Source: Puffinus mauretanicus (taxonomy: Eukaryota; Chordata; Aves; Procellariiformes; Procellariidae). From it: a stretch of DNA of 64,000 nucleotides. The translations under genes were made by a program, and so were the position numbers. Below, piece by piece: positions 34,721 to 47,300 of this stretch (position 1 is the first letter of the stretch; each line of letters starts with the position of its first letter). Under the pieces are notes generated by a model that made no database searches, was not told the DNA's origin, and was given only the letters and a program-made list of their open reading frames with translations. The stretch covers positions 1-64,000 of the forward strand of contig JAJKFH010002315.1 in assembly GCA_023333565.1 (NCBI GenBank), read 5' to 3'.

Positions 34721-34925
34721 CGTGCCCTGCCGGCTCCCTGGCCCCTGCGCCGGCAGAGGCGGCGGGGAGCCGGCCCCCACCGCCGCCCCCCGGCCCCCCA
34801 GCCCGGCCCGGCCGAACAACAAAGGGCGCCCGGCGCGGCGGCACTCCCGACTGCGACCCGGAGGTGTCAGCATCGGCATGGGAGGAAGAGGAAGGGCGAG
34901 CCGGCTGCCGGGTTCAGACGCTGTC
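34721..34925. promoter_or_regulatory. CpG-island-like block upstream of exon 5
   Basis: Very GC-rich sequence with about 24 CpG dinucleotides in 180 bp (34741-34920), flanked by AT-rich sequence on both sides. It lies about 1.7 kb 5' of exon 5 in the ZFHX3 direction. CpG retention at this density in vertebrate intronic DNA suggests an unmethylated element, possibly an internal promoter or enhancer. I see no ORF or conserved start that proves a transcript. Confidence 0.5.
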
Positions 34926-37235
34926 TGGGCTCTAACCTGAGCATGTGGAAATAATACACGTCTTCAAGTGCACTGTCTGGTTCGAGGGGAATAAAATAGG
35001 ACATTCATAAGCAGTTACACCATCTGTCTTTATACCATCATCATCATCAACAAGGGAAAAAATAGCTCTCTAAAATGGATGAAAGCCCAGGCTGACTGTA
35101 ACCGGAAAAATGTGAGCTATGAATACCAATAACAGTAGAAAATGATTAAAAAACAAGGCTACAAATGGCAAATCCTCCTGCCCCGCTGGGCTTGCAGCCC
35201 CTCGCACTCACAGGCGCAGCCCGTCCCACTGCCAGCCTGGCTGAGCCCCCGGCAGACCCTTGCCCCCAGCATCCACCGAGCCCCGGCCCTGGAAACGGCT
35301 TCTCTCTGAGGACAAGGTCTGTCTCCTTGGCTCAAACGCCTCTGCGCTGGGCAGGCGCGTTGCAAAAAGCATATGCATGCTTCAAATCCTTCTCCTCCCC
35401 CCTCTGGTCTGAGCTGATTGTTTCTGAGGAGTGCTTTTAAAGCGGGATGGGAAGGGAGCAGAGTACAAGATGCATCTGCCCAAGGAGGCTGCAAATCAGC
35501 TGGGAAAGATCCTGATACCGTCCTTACTTGGCTCCTCACTCCCAGGACCTTTGCCGAGGACAATCCCCCTGCTCCTCTCCCCGGCACACCCTGGGAGCTC
35601 CCCACACCCGCGGACCCCGGGGACGCAGCCACCTGGCACGGAGACTCGGGGAAGGGGAAGTGTTAACTCCTGGCTGCCTCGTGATCCTCTTCCAGCAGAC
35701 TTTTTTGGAAGGCTGGATGCAACTCTGCTCACTACACTCAGCCTAACTTGTCTCGCAGCCGTCAGTGTTTAAGCTGACCCCAGGGATGGTCAGGAGAGCG
35801 TCCTCAGCCATACCACTCCTCAGCTGGCTATGTGCCCTGCAGAGGGCTTTGAACCGCTGAGAACCACCCTCCAACAGCCTGCACGCAGGGCACAAGCGTG
35901 TGATCTGACCCAGCTTCTAACAATGAGCTCCTCCAACTCTGAAAATGAAATGCAGCAGAGCTCCTGTTCCCGAAAGATTTGCACCCACGCTCTCTGATGA
36001 CAGCTCTGCAGCTGCTGAGTCACAGGGGCAGCTCCGAGGCGAGATGGCAGGTCTGGGTAGCAAATGCATGTGCGAATGGCACCCATCCTGCATTTCTTTG
36101 GGGCATTGTTCTGAGAGGACAAGGCCACCATCACATCTGGTAGGGAAAGGTCTGCTTTTCTCCTCAATGCACACGCAACAAGGAGCTTTTCAGCTTCCAT
36201 TTTAATTCTCTGCAAATCCTGGTGTCACATTGTTCTCATGCTGCGTTCGAGCACAGCTGACCACTGCCTTTTACTTAACGTCCGAAGAGCCCCACAGGAC
36301 AGTCCTGCAGCTGAGTGTGAAGACCAGCTCCCAAAGGCTGAACGAGGCCGTCAGCAAGATGTAGGGAATGTATTTCCAAACCACCATGACCCTTTTGTTA
36401 CTGTTTGACCATACCTCCTTGAGGCCGTACACACTGTGCGTTAGGACTCATTCACCTGACGGCTTGACTGTATTTTCCTTAAGGAGATTGATAAAAACTC
36501 CACCAGTCGTTTTGTAGTTAAAAAGGTACTCAGCTTAAAAATGTACATCCCAAGAACTGTCTCAATCGGGGCTGGTATCCGGAGGGTGAGGAGTCCGTGC
36601 AGTATTTCAGCAGTATACTGGGAGTCTCTGCAGGCCAAGGACTCGGACCAGGACTTTCGGAGAGCATGGCGGGGGCGCTGAGCCCAGAGGTGTGGAGATC
36701 TGCCATAGAGGATGTTTTGTAAGAGGCGACGGCGTTGACTCCCAACCAGGGAACCTTAGTAAGAAGCTCTGGAAGGCCAGAGATGCTATTGCAGAGGTTG
36801 TAGGGGCTAGACTGGTGCCTTTGGTTTCCAGAAACTCCAACTACACAGGGTGTATGAGCTCACGAAAGGTAAGTAGGGAGCTCTGCGGGGAGCTCGCCAG
36901 GGCAGGTGCAAGAGCTGTTGCTGCGGGATTTGCATGGAGGGGATCATGTGCCATTGAAATACAAATAACACAACCTGCCCATGGGTCTCTGTGCTGGAGT
37001 GCCATCCACGAGGCCATGATGCTTTATTAATAAATTTTCTTAAAGGAATTTTCCAGCCGCCGGGGTTCAGGTCAATACCAACTCTAACTGCGGGGCACCT
37101 GGAGTCCAAGGAGCCTGCTCTTCCATTGTACGAAATCTGCCCCATGCAAAAGCCTACAAAGAGTCTTTTCTTCCTTCATAAATAAATCATTTTAGACATG
37201 GCGTTTCCTTTTAATTTAAAATTAAAACATTCACT

Positions 37236-37260
37236 GGGGGGGGGGGAAGAGAGAGAGAAG
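37236..37260. repeat. G11 homopolymer followed by short GA repeat
   Basis: Eleven consecutive G (37236-37246) followed by AAGAGAGAGAGAAG. It is a likely sequencing-error and length-polymorphism hotspot. Confidence 0.9.
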
Positions 37261-39208
37261 AGTCGAAAATCATGAGTATCTGACATCTGCAGGTGTCAGG
37301 GAATCTCTGACTCAGTTACACACTGAAAATGTGCTAGAATCCCTGCACGCCGTTGCACAGGACCACAATGCCACATTTCTGCCCCTCTCAAAACCCAGAA
37401 AGTTTGAAGGTTGGAAAAGTCAGCAAATCCCGCCTGGATCCAGGCCAGCTTGAACAGCCCAAGACCTCTGGCCTCTCCTTCTCTCAGCTGGATTTTCCTT
37501 AACAACCCCAGATCTCTTATCCAAAGGGATAAGGGACATTTCAGGGGTAGCGGAAATGTAGGGATGGGAGAGAACGAGTGTGCGCTTGCCTCCCCACCCT
37601 CCGGCAGGCTCAAGAGCTGAGAAACATTAGCTGTCATGAACCACAATCAAATCAGGTTTGAAATATTTAGCAGTGGCTTGGAAAATGCGGTGGTGCAGCT
37701 CTGACAGGCGAGATGTGCAGACACCCATTTTCCATTATAATGGAAATATCAAGCCTGTTCTGAATATGTATAACCTAGAAAAATGTATTGATTTTTCATT
37801 CGGCATTAAAAAAATGAAATACCCTGCAGCTGTCAAAAGCCTTTTGTTAAAAGCTCATCTTTCCTGGAATGAGGTTTACCAGAAACAAGTTTTAATTGTA
37901 CACAGGGTCTCTCCTTTGAAACAAAAAAAATCCCTGATGCTCCCTTTTTCAGGGTAAGTACCCAAAAAAGCCCATAGAAAGACAGGATTGAGACCTGACT
38001 GACTTCTGCAGGAGAGGTGACAGCAATGGCCTGTGTGCAGTCAGCTGCTCGGCTGCACATGCACAGACATGCATGCCGGCACCGCCACGCCGGCTCCCCG
38101 TGAGCTGCCAGCTGGCGAGGGGCAGCTTCCCCCGCTGATGCCAGGGTCATGCCACCGGGCTGCGGCCCAGCATGTTTCAGAAGTTCAGCTGCTTTAAACT
38201 AGTTTAAATGTGAGGTCCCAGGGCCCTGGGAGGAGATGTGCTGTGCTCTGAGTCCTTATGGAAGCAGGAGGGGCTTCAGGTGGTCCACGGGGTGGTTGAT
38301 GCCCTCCTGGACCCCGGGAAGCCCCCGAGGAGCTCAGCTGCCCCCAAGCTGTGCCAGGGCCACTGGGCATGGTCTGGTGCTGCTTGTCCTAACAGCAGCT
38401 TTTGTTCAGCTGTCCCCAAAACTGTGCCCACCTGGGATTGCGACGCTGACTCAGAAAGGGTCGCTCACCCCCAGCTCGCTCCGATGGCGAAAGAGGCACA
38501 GGGAGGGTGGTCCTACCTTGCACCATGCCCACAGGCCAGGTGCACTCGGCGGTGGGAACAGCAAACGCAGAGCCCGGGAAGGAGGTCTAACATCAACTGG
38601 TGTCCCTGGTGCAGAAGGACGCACGCTTCCCCGGAGCCCGGCCAACCGGCTGCAGCACCGAGCGCGAGGTGGCGTCTCCCCGCAGGGCGTGGAGCAGGCA
38701 CCCGACTGGGCATCCCGCAGAGGCTGTAGCAGGAGGCAGGGCACTACCCCCGGCCACAGTCAAACCTCTGCTGCAGCAGCAGCGCGCATCTATCCCCGCT
38801 TTCACCGGGCAGCTCAAAAGGCTGCGAGGTCTCTGAACTGTTGGCGACAGTCTTGAGTGCTGTTGGGCTCCAGTCCCACAGCCAGCAGTATGGTTCTTGT
38901 TCGGGGCACGCAAAACTTCCCAAGCCAGAGGAACTAACAGTGTTTCGTCTTTTGGTTTTTCTCCCCACTTGCATTTCTAAACACTCTGCCAGGGGATGTG
39001 CTTGGCGCACATGGCTGCAGGTGAGCAGCCACATGTGCTGCTGAAGCTGTCGGTGGCCTGCAACGGAACGGAGTGATGGCAACCCTGCCGCTGCCTGCCC
39101 TTCAACTTGCTGAAATTTGAGTGAGAGCACAGCCTTGGAAAAGTTTTGTGGAAGAAGAGAAGCTGGCAAAGGTCAGGACACAGAGCAACACCCTGGAAAC
39201 AATTTGAC

Positions 39209-39223
39209 TGTTTGTTTGTTTGT
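39209..39223. repeat. (TTTG)n short tetranucleotide repeat
   Basis: CTGTTTGTTTGTTTGTG: three and a half units, too short to be more than a minor microsatellite. Confidence 0.8.
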
Positions 39224-42200
39224 GACCAGCCCAACAGAAAAAAAAAGTTTTCTACCTCTCCCTGACTTGCAGGCTATTTGCATTTGAAGATGAGACAATC
39301 CATCCACATGGAAATGTAGGTAAACCCATTTTCAGAGTTCTTTTTTGCCATCTTGTATTTCTCAAGTTTGTCTGGGGCACATCTCCTATGGTAACCTTGG
39401 CTACCAGGCAGTCACTGCCCTTGCAGCTCAGATTCAGGATGCATATATAGGCACAAATACACTCTGTGCTAGCTCCTAACTGGATTATTCTACATAAACT
39501 TGTTTATTCCTATCGTTTTCCTGAAAGGAAAAGCAGGACTTCAAGCAGTGAAAAGAAAGCACCAGGCACAGGTTACGAGAGGAATGCCACGGAGCTCCAG
39601 CCCTGATGCAAAAGTCCTATCATCTGACAAAAGGCTGCAGAAAAACAGTAATAATCCTACATGCATCTTGGATTAAAGACACTTATTTCCAAGATGGCTC
39701 TGTTTCAGAGCATGGTCAGAGCATATCTGTGCTGCTGCTTTCATTGACAAAAAAGAAAACGCTGACTGATAAAGCCATCCTCAGTTGCCTATCTTCTCAA
39801 GGCAGGGAAAGTTTATCTGGCTTTTGTGCAGTTAAGTACAGAGGCAAGCGTTCAGATAAATAAAACGAGAAATTCAACAGCAAAAGAACTGTTTGTGAAC
39901 TTTTAGTTTCTATTCCTTCGGTTTCTGCTTCAAAGAAAAAATTCAGAATTATTGGCCAGTTTCCCTGAACAGTTCTGAAAATCCTGCAACAGCATCCAGG
40001 TCTCTGGTTATCTCCCAAACAAGCTTTTGGCTCAACAGAAATGAGATGACCCTCTGCCAGATGTTAGCATCTTTTCTTCTTAAATATGAATGCTTTTACT
40101 AATACGGTTAATATTTTTGCATTTGGCCACTTTATCTGATTTACCAGCTCCAGCCAGAGGCCCCACTTCTGGGCCCCACATGGCTGAGAAGTGTGCACGG
40201 TCACTGGGAAGTTGGGCAGAGCCTTGCCCCGCAGAAAACAGCGTTATCAGAAAACAGCTCTGCACGAATAAGCCAGCTACGAGCTGGTCCCATCTCGCGT
40301 CGCTGACCGAGGGCTGCGTTTATCTGGCAAAGGAAGACGGAACCGGGGATTCAGGCAGCACGTTCAGTGTGCTCAGGGCTCCTTGCAGTGTTGGTTCCTC
40401 ATGCACCTTCCAAGGGCTCGGCAGCACTGTGGCCGTCACTAGAGGTACCTCCGGAGGATGCCGGTATCTCCACGCAAAGAGACAAGTCCAAGAACCCCTT
40501 CCCTGAGACGGCACCGATTTCTCCATGTCCGTTTTTTTTGTAAACTGGGCTAAATTTTAAGTCAATGGAACCCAACAGGGATTTGCCCCCTTGAATTTCA
40601 GCAGAACTAGAAATGTTGCTGTTATTTTCACACATGAAATGTAAGAAAAAAGGCAAATTCCTTGAGCATGTTTGTAGTGGAGCGTGATGTGATTGTGTTG
40701 TCATTTATGGGAAATAATCGCAAGCCCATCTCTCCCTTTCTCCCCATTTTCCAGTCCAAATAACCATGAAAAATTACACTTCAATGTCAGGAGGACAACA
40801 AAGGAGGGGCTTTCTCCTGCGGCTTGATGGCTTTTCAGCCCCCCCTTCTTTGGACAAAAACTACCTTCAATTCTATTTCATTTTAAACGTGATCTAACAA
40901 ATGCATCTTGACAAGTTCCTTTCTTTTTTGATTTTAAACAGTATTTTGCACAGTTTAACCTAGCTCCAAACCGGAATCAGCTGGAAAGGAGATTCATGCA
41001 AAAATACACACACAGAGCAAACAGCAAAACAAAAGAAAACCCATCTCCAGCTTCAGGTCTGCAGAGAGAGGACAGCGCGGTCTCCAACGTGGAGACCCGC
41101 AGGAGGAGGCTTAGGAGACAAAGGGGACCAGCGGGAAGGAAGAGGCTGGAGGAGATGGGGTGGCAGAGGTGACAAGGCAGGAGCCCAGCAAAGGCTGTCG
41201 GGGGATGGGAGTGTGGTGCCCAGCCCGAGTTTTGTGAACGAAGGGACCAGTGGCAGTGCTGGCCCAGTGCAGATGACTCTCCACCCCGCGGGTGTCCTTA
41301 CTGGGACCAGACGCCCTGGGTGCTGCCAGGGAGCCTCGGTACAGCTTCTCCCACGGCCACCTCCCCAGCCAGCCCGTAGCTGGTACGTCAACACCGCACT
41401 ATTCTCGTTGGTTACTCGCCCTCTGAAGAGGTCTGCTCCCCACACGCAGCCCTGCCCCACCGCCCACTTCTCATCCTCTCTGGTCTCATCCCGCCTCTCT
41501 GCCTGCCCACCTCCCTCCCCGCACCTCCTCCCCAGCAGCCACCCCTTCCCCTGTCTCAGTTTCCCTCTGCTAAAAACACACAGCGGAACTGCTGAAGCAG
41601 AAAACGGCGGGTTTTTAGAGATGCGCCAGGAGGAGGCCAGCTGCAAGCTCAGTGGCACAGCATCGCCTGGGAAGCAGCTCGGACGCGCTGGGAAGCAGCT
41701 TCGGTGACCTGCTGCAACCGCGCGGACACAAGCGCGCGTTTTCAGAGAGGCCAGGACGCTTCAGGAAATTCACATTCCATCTTTCAGAAAATGCACCGGC
41801 ATCCGCACATCCTCAGCTGGCAATGCGAGCGGAGCAAGGCGTTCAAAGTAAGAGGTGCTTTGTGCTGAGTACGAATAAGCTCACTCCAGAGAAACTTTTT
41901 AGATTCACAAACAAAACCAGTGCTAAAGCCAAGCTGAAGTTAAAGCTAACTTCAGCAACTCTGGGACAAGGTACATCTGGAGAATATTGTAACTATAACA
42001 AAAATGAGCTATAATTAATTCATGCTTAGCCTTAAGGGTTGGATGAGCACAGGAGTGCTCCCAACAACCTTAACTCTGCCCTGTAACATCATCATAAACC
42101 ATACTTAAATCAAATACTAAAATGTCCCTTTTCTGGTTAGCTTTTTTTTAATACACAACTCCTACTCTGTTCTCACTCTCCACGGTATCGCTCCAAGGAA

Positions 42201-45200
42201 AAGTTAATTAATGTGCTGCTGACCCTCTTTCTCCCCCTCCCCAAGCGTTTCCCAACCTCAGCATGTTTGGAGTTCTTTTAAGCTTAGCTAAAAACTTAGG
42301 AAAGCCATAATTATAGTGCCCTGGTTTAGGGACAATTAAGATATTCTTGCAACACATTGCACCATAAGGTACAGACACAGACAAAGGGCAGTTAAGGGAA
42401 ACTGGTGGGGCTGACATGGCAGCAGGGGAGCACGACCAGCTTGCAGCTTAGCGGCTGTGATGTGGGGGTCTGCAGCAGATTGGCATTCCTTGTCCCTGGT
42501 GAGGAAAGTTTTTTGTTACAAAGAACAGGAAAAAATGATCAATGGTTCTAAGCAAATGTCTCTGAGGACGATTTGCACATGGAGAGTCCAAACGGGTCTG
42601 CAGCGGCGGTCTGGTCGGTTCATTCTTGACTAGATCACAGTAATGTCGGCTGCGTGTCGTTTCGCCAGGCTCCTCCTGGAGCTTATTTCTAGGAACTAAC
42701 AATATATATGAACATGGGAAATCATAAATGGCCATAAATAATATGTATAATAAATAAAAGAGGGTCACCCCAGGGCATGCTGCTGCCTGCGAGGCAGAGC
42801 AGGTCGTGGAAGCACGGGAAGGAGTCGGCAGGGCTGCTCGGACCCCCGGAGTCAGGGAACAAAAGGGGTTACTTTCTGCTGAAGCAGATGAGAAGTGCAA
42901 CTGTGCTGCAGAGGCGAGATATGCAGCTGGTGCTTGCTAAAGACATTTCTGCAGAGAGCCTCACGGGCTCTGAAGGGGACTTCAAAGCAAAAAGTTGAGG
43001 AGCATCCCCTGGGACCCCTGAGAAGAACAGAGCAGATATAGACAGCAGGTCTAGGTAGAGACAGCACTGACTCAGCCAGTTGAGGGGTTCTCGACACTTT
43101 GGTCACCAGAAGTGCGCTACCTCCACAGGTTAACCAGACATAAAAATCAGCCTGATATGAAGTTGCAATACCAAAGCTTCTTAGTGCGAAGGACCAGAGG
43201 CCATGGCAGCGAGGCAGCCCCTCAAATGCAGAGCTTTGTTTTCAGCCCTGCGAATCGACAGTCCACGAGCCATCCTCTCCACGCCTTTACCCCTCCGCTG
43301 TCCCCCAACACCAGCCCCCATTCAGCCACAGGCAGAGCTCTCTGATACCAAATACAATTTGGGTTGGTGCAGAAGAGGGAGTAGGTAGAGCTGTGCAAGC
43401 TCTCGTATGCACAGCAAACACCTGCTGACGAGAACAGGCAGCGGAGACCCAGAAAACTCAGAGCTCTACGGCCCTGGAGCTGTCCTTAGGGAGCCCCACA
43501 TCACCCACCAAGGCAGAGATGGCCACGTCCTACAGCTGAGCTGCCCCTTCCCTGGGTTTGGGTTAGCGGCACTGGCAGAATGTCAGTAATTGCTTTTCCC
43601 CTTGTACTAATAAGCTTTCAGCAGCCGAAGATTTCAGCTTCCTGGAGCCAACAGGCCCTTTTTCTCCACCTCTCTTGGCTTCAAGTAATTGAAAACGACT
43701 GCAATCTCAGCCCTGGCTCTCCGGTATTCAGCTGCACCAGGGAGGTCAGAGAATGTCAAGTGAAGCCTTTCCATTCACCTTCCCACCACCGGCGCTGCAT
43801 TAACAGAGGCAGCCTGCTCCGCAGCCCAGAGGAACGGGCAAAATTACGGGGGCTGCTAACAGTCAAAGAAATCTGAACACACCTTCTCTGCAGCAGGGAG
43901 GGAGGACTACCCATCACGTCTCTGTGCCGCATCCGAACTGCAGAACCCTGCTGACCCCTGGACTTTTTTTCCTTTTTCTTTTCATTTAAAACAGAAGATG
44001 GGTTTCTTTTCAAAGAAACTATATATTCATCCTTAATTTTTTTGCAGCAAGACAAAACACTTTCCCCTATGATGCCCATGTCCCCTGTCATACATCAGGG
44101 AAGGATCTTTCACTCGCCATCAAATCCAAGATAAAGATGGAGGGTGCTAAACAGCTGCTCTAACTCCTGAGTGAAACGCAGAGGTCCAAGGAAAAGGGAA
44201 GAGCACGGAGCGGATCCTAAGGAGATGCTGAAGGTACCCGTAGCTCACAAGCTGCCTGGTCTGCAGCCAAGCGGTTAGGCAGCACTGGGTCAGTAATGGC
44301 CGGTGGGCTGGGAGGACAGAGCCTTTCGGTCACCCTTGGGACATACTTTGGTGCCTGCAGTCCCCGTGCTCGGCTTCCTCCAACGCTGACGAGGTGCGCC
44401 GGGTGCTCCAGGGATTCAAAATGCTCCTGAAACCTGGACCAAGGCGCACGCACAGGTGGCAGCCCCAGCAGAGGCCTGTGATGAGAATTTATTTCTCTCA
44501 ATTACAAGCGCTTGTCCCCAGTCTCAGTTCATCAGCTCAGCGCAGCCGAGTCAATGAAAGCTCAGTAATGCGCTAATCAGATGCACAGCGACTTCCCGGA
44601 GCCGCCAGCTGCGCGCAAGCGGCCAGCGCCACTCTGAAAACAAGTGTCAACTTTGGGAAGCGGGTTCCCAGCCCTGCCCACCACTCCGCTTCCGAACTGC
44701 GGGCGACTCCGGATTTATGGCCAACTCAGATGCAGTTTCCCTGCAAGCTCTGAGGCGTCGCCTCCACTCCACGCCGCCGGCACACATGCTCAGGAGCAGG
44801 CAGGCGAAGCAGCGCCCATCCACATGTTTTATCTCTACTGCCCACGCGTGACCCTCTTTAAAGAAAGGCTTCCAAGGGTGCTTTTTGTATCTTCCGATGA
44901 AGTTTTTGTTTTTTCATTGGAGTTTGATCTGAAATATTTGTTCCCTTCAACCCAAGACCATTCTGAAATAACTGTGAATGTCCCAAATAGACAGAGAAGG
45001 AATTTAAATATTGCCCTTGAGAAGCAAACATAGGGCAAAAATGCCAGGAAAAAATCACTGATGAGATCTCTTCTGGTGTCCCCAGAAAAATAACACTCCT
45101 GCTTTTGGAAGCCCATATTTAAAATAAGCGCAACAGGCTGCACATCACAGGAGAGGAGGGATGGAGGGACGAAGTTGAACATGGTTGTGAACTCCCCCAG

Positions 45201-45280
45201 GCCCGAGTGCCCAGGAGGCATGGCAGCTTTGCCATCACTGCGGGGTGCTGCCGCCCCTGGGCTTCGTTTGTTTGGTTTAA

Positions 45281-45299
45281 AATAAACAAATAAACAAAA
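45281..45299. repeat. (AAAC/AAAT)n short repeat
   Basis: AATAAACAAATAAACAAAAG, preceded by GTTTGTTTGG at 45265-45274, so the two halves could form a weak hairpin. Confidence 0.7.
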
Positions 45300-45499
45300 G
45301 CACTTCCCCTAGTTCCCCTTCCAAAGGAAAAGGCTGTTAATTCAATGCTACGATCCCAGTCTGGCACAAGCTGCCCCCCCCCACCACTGCTGGCACGACG
45401 CAGTCACAGAACTTCCCAAGCATTAACCTCTCCCAGAGCGCGGCGCGGGCGGATGCTCTCCCACTGCAGCCTACTCAAGAGCTCTATTGATCCAACACA

Positions 45500-45600
45500 C
45501 ACTTGGTGCCTTCGAAGTTGTTTATGATCAATATGCAAATTGCCCATGGCATTGATCTGGTATTAATTTTCAATTAGGGAATCCACAAGGGGTCTCCCAG
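45500..45600. promoter_or_regulatory. Candidate regulatory block with POU octamer
   Basis: A perfect octamer ATGCAAAT lies at 45533-45540, next to TTTATGATCAATA and followed by GGTATTAATTTTCAATTAGG. It is an AT-rich island between GC-rich segments. The motif density suggests a homeodomain/POU-bound element; this is inference only. Confidence 0.35.
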
Positions 45601-46659
45601 GGTCAATATCTAACAATACAAGCTAACTCCACAGCGGAATAGTGGGACTGATGCTGCCCAGTACCTCTGGGGCTGCCCCTGCACCTCCTGCCCAGATCCC
45701 ACCGGACACCCCAGACACTGCTGCCTCCTGGAGAGGGGCCCGCGCCCGCGCCGCCTCCCAAGGCCCCTCTCCCACCCGAGGCCTCGCAGGGGCACGTCCC
45801 CCACCCACCCTCTGCCGCAGGTGTTTTGCCTCCCTGCACACAGGTCAGTCCCTCGCAACCTCTGAGCTACCGAAGGCAGCACCGCAGCCAGGGCTGCCCT
45901 CAAAAACCCCCGACTGATAACAATTCGTGCCCCTTTACCGACGAGGCAGCCCAGCCCCAAACCGTGTGCTGCCCTCCCCAGGGCGCTGCTGTCCCCCGGC
46001 CGCGGACAGGGACGGCCCCAGCAGCTGCTGGAACCCTGCTCGCACCACTGTGCCTCTGCGGGGGATCCTGCTGCAAACCAGGTCACTTCACAAGCGCTGG
46101 TGACACCAGCAGCAATGCAGACAAACAGCTGGCAGTTAGCAACGTAAGGCAACCCCACTGCAAGTGGTTTTAGACAACAGCCTTCAACACACACACCGTG
46201 CTTTCTGCATGAATGCGTAACGCAGCAGCGTGCACAAGAGCTCCTGCAAGCTGGACGGAAGAGTTCGGGGTCCAGGTGGAGCGTGCAAGCAGCTTTCCAA
46301 CGACACAGAGCAGGGAACCAAACACTGTGTTCTGCCATCTGGACACAAGCTATGTAAACCTGCACATCTCTGGAAAACATGTTAGAAGTGGAAAAGGTCC
46401 TCATACTTCTACGCAAAGGTTAAACAAAAAAGAAAGAAATCATTGAAATTGCCTCATAAATCTAGAGAAATGCATTCCTTCCCAGAAAAAGGGACCCATC
46501 CTATCAGCCATCCTCCCAACTTTCTTCCTCTCAAGGAGGCCCAGAGGGAGCAGTTTGTTTCTCTGAATGCCACGGTCGCACCGGAGGGGCGATGCCCTCT
46601 TCGCACCGGATGGCCGGTCTGCGCACACCCATGGCTCTGCCACTCACTGTGCTAACCAG

Positions 46660-46845
46660 CACATTAGCTACCCAGGCTAATTGGTTTATGGATAACATTA
46701 ATTACCATGTTGCTCATTAATGGATGAAATCTTTATTGGTTCCATTGATCAGCGGGACTTGTTAGCCGGCCTCCTAACCAATGGCGGATGTAACAAGCTC
46801 TCTTATTGGCATATCAATTAATGCAATCAATTTCTGGCCAGCGGC
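46660..46845. promoter_or_regulatory. Candidate conserved enhancer: CCAAT and TAAT motif cluster
   Basis: Four CCAAT/ATTGG pentamers occur at 46680-46684, 46735-46739, 46778-46782 and 46805-46809. They are interleaved with TAAT/ATTA homeodomain cores (CATTAATTACC, TCATTAATGG, CAATTAATGC) and TTGATCA and AATCAATTT motifs. The block has sharp edges against GC-rich flanks. This composition is typical of deeply conserved non-coding elements around developmental transcription factor genes. Conservation itself was not tested. Confidence 0.45.
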
Positions 46846-47204
46846 TGCCATTCGCTTCCCTGCTTGTTAGACTGTGGAAGACAGAGTCATGTCAAGTAAG
46901 CATTTATTTAAAGGGTTTCTAATTCTTCTTGAGCTGACTTCCCAGCAGGCTTTCTGCCACACAAGGGTTTTCTGCCTCCAGAGACCTTCCCCTTTCCTCC
47001 CATTGCAGAATCAGATCTATAACAGTCACTGCAAACTAAATCATTTCTGTAAAACTATTTATCGAGTTACGCAAGTAGGGCAGATAGAGGTGTCAGATTA
47101 AGAAGTCAGATTGTACAACTCCCCCAATTTAACACATCGGAGAGATGGGCAGGAGTACGAACCCACTCCCAAAGGACAGGCAAGGGGCCAGAAAGCCTCC
47201 CTGC

Positions 47205-47300
47205 ACATGGATTAATTTTAATTACAGGGTCAGCTCCCCACAATTAGCACGGTTTGGTCAGAGAACAATAAGCTCTTAATATTTCTGCCCCAGCCCACCT
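47205..47300. promoter_or_regulatory. Candidate regulatory block, TAAT/SOX motifs
   Basis: GGATTAATTTTAATTACAGG, CCCCACAATTAGCACGG and GAGAACAATAAGCTCTTAAT occur within 100 bp. It is about 400 bp right of the CCAAT/TAAT cluster at 46.66-46.84 kb and may be part of the same regulatory region. Confidence 0.3.

Noticed and set aside
38236..38856. 206-residue plus-strand open frame with overlapping long frames
   Set aside because: Open only because of GC-rich composition. No motif, no splice or promoter context, and multiple competing frames of similar length.
45610..46416. 268-residue minus-strand open frame
   Set aside because: It lies in GC-rich sequence where stop codons are rare by chance, is Arg/Ser/Cys/Gly-rich without any domain, and overlaps several other long frames on both strands.
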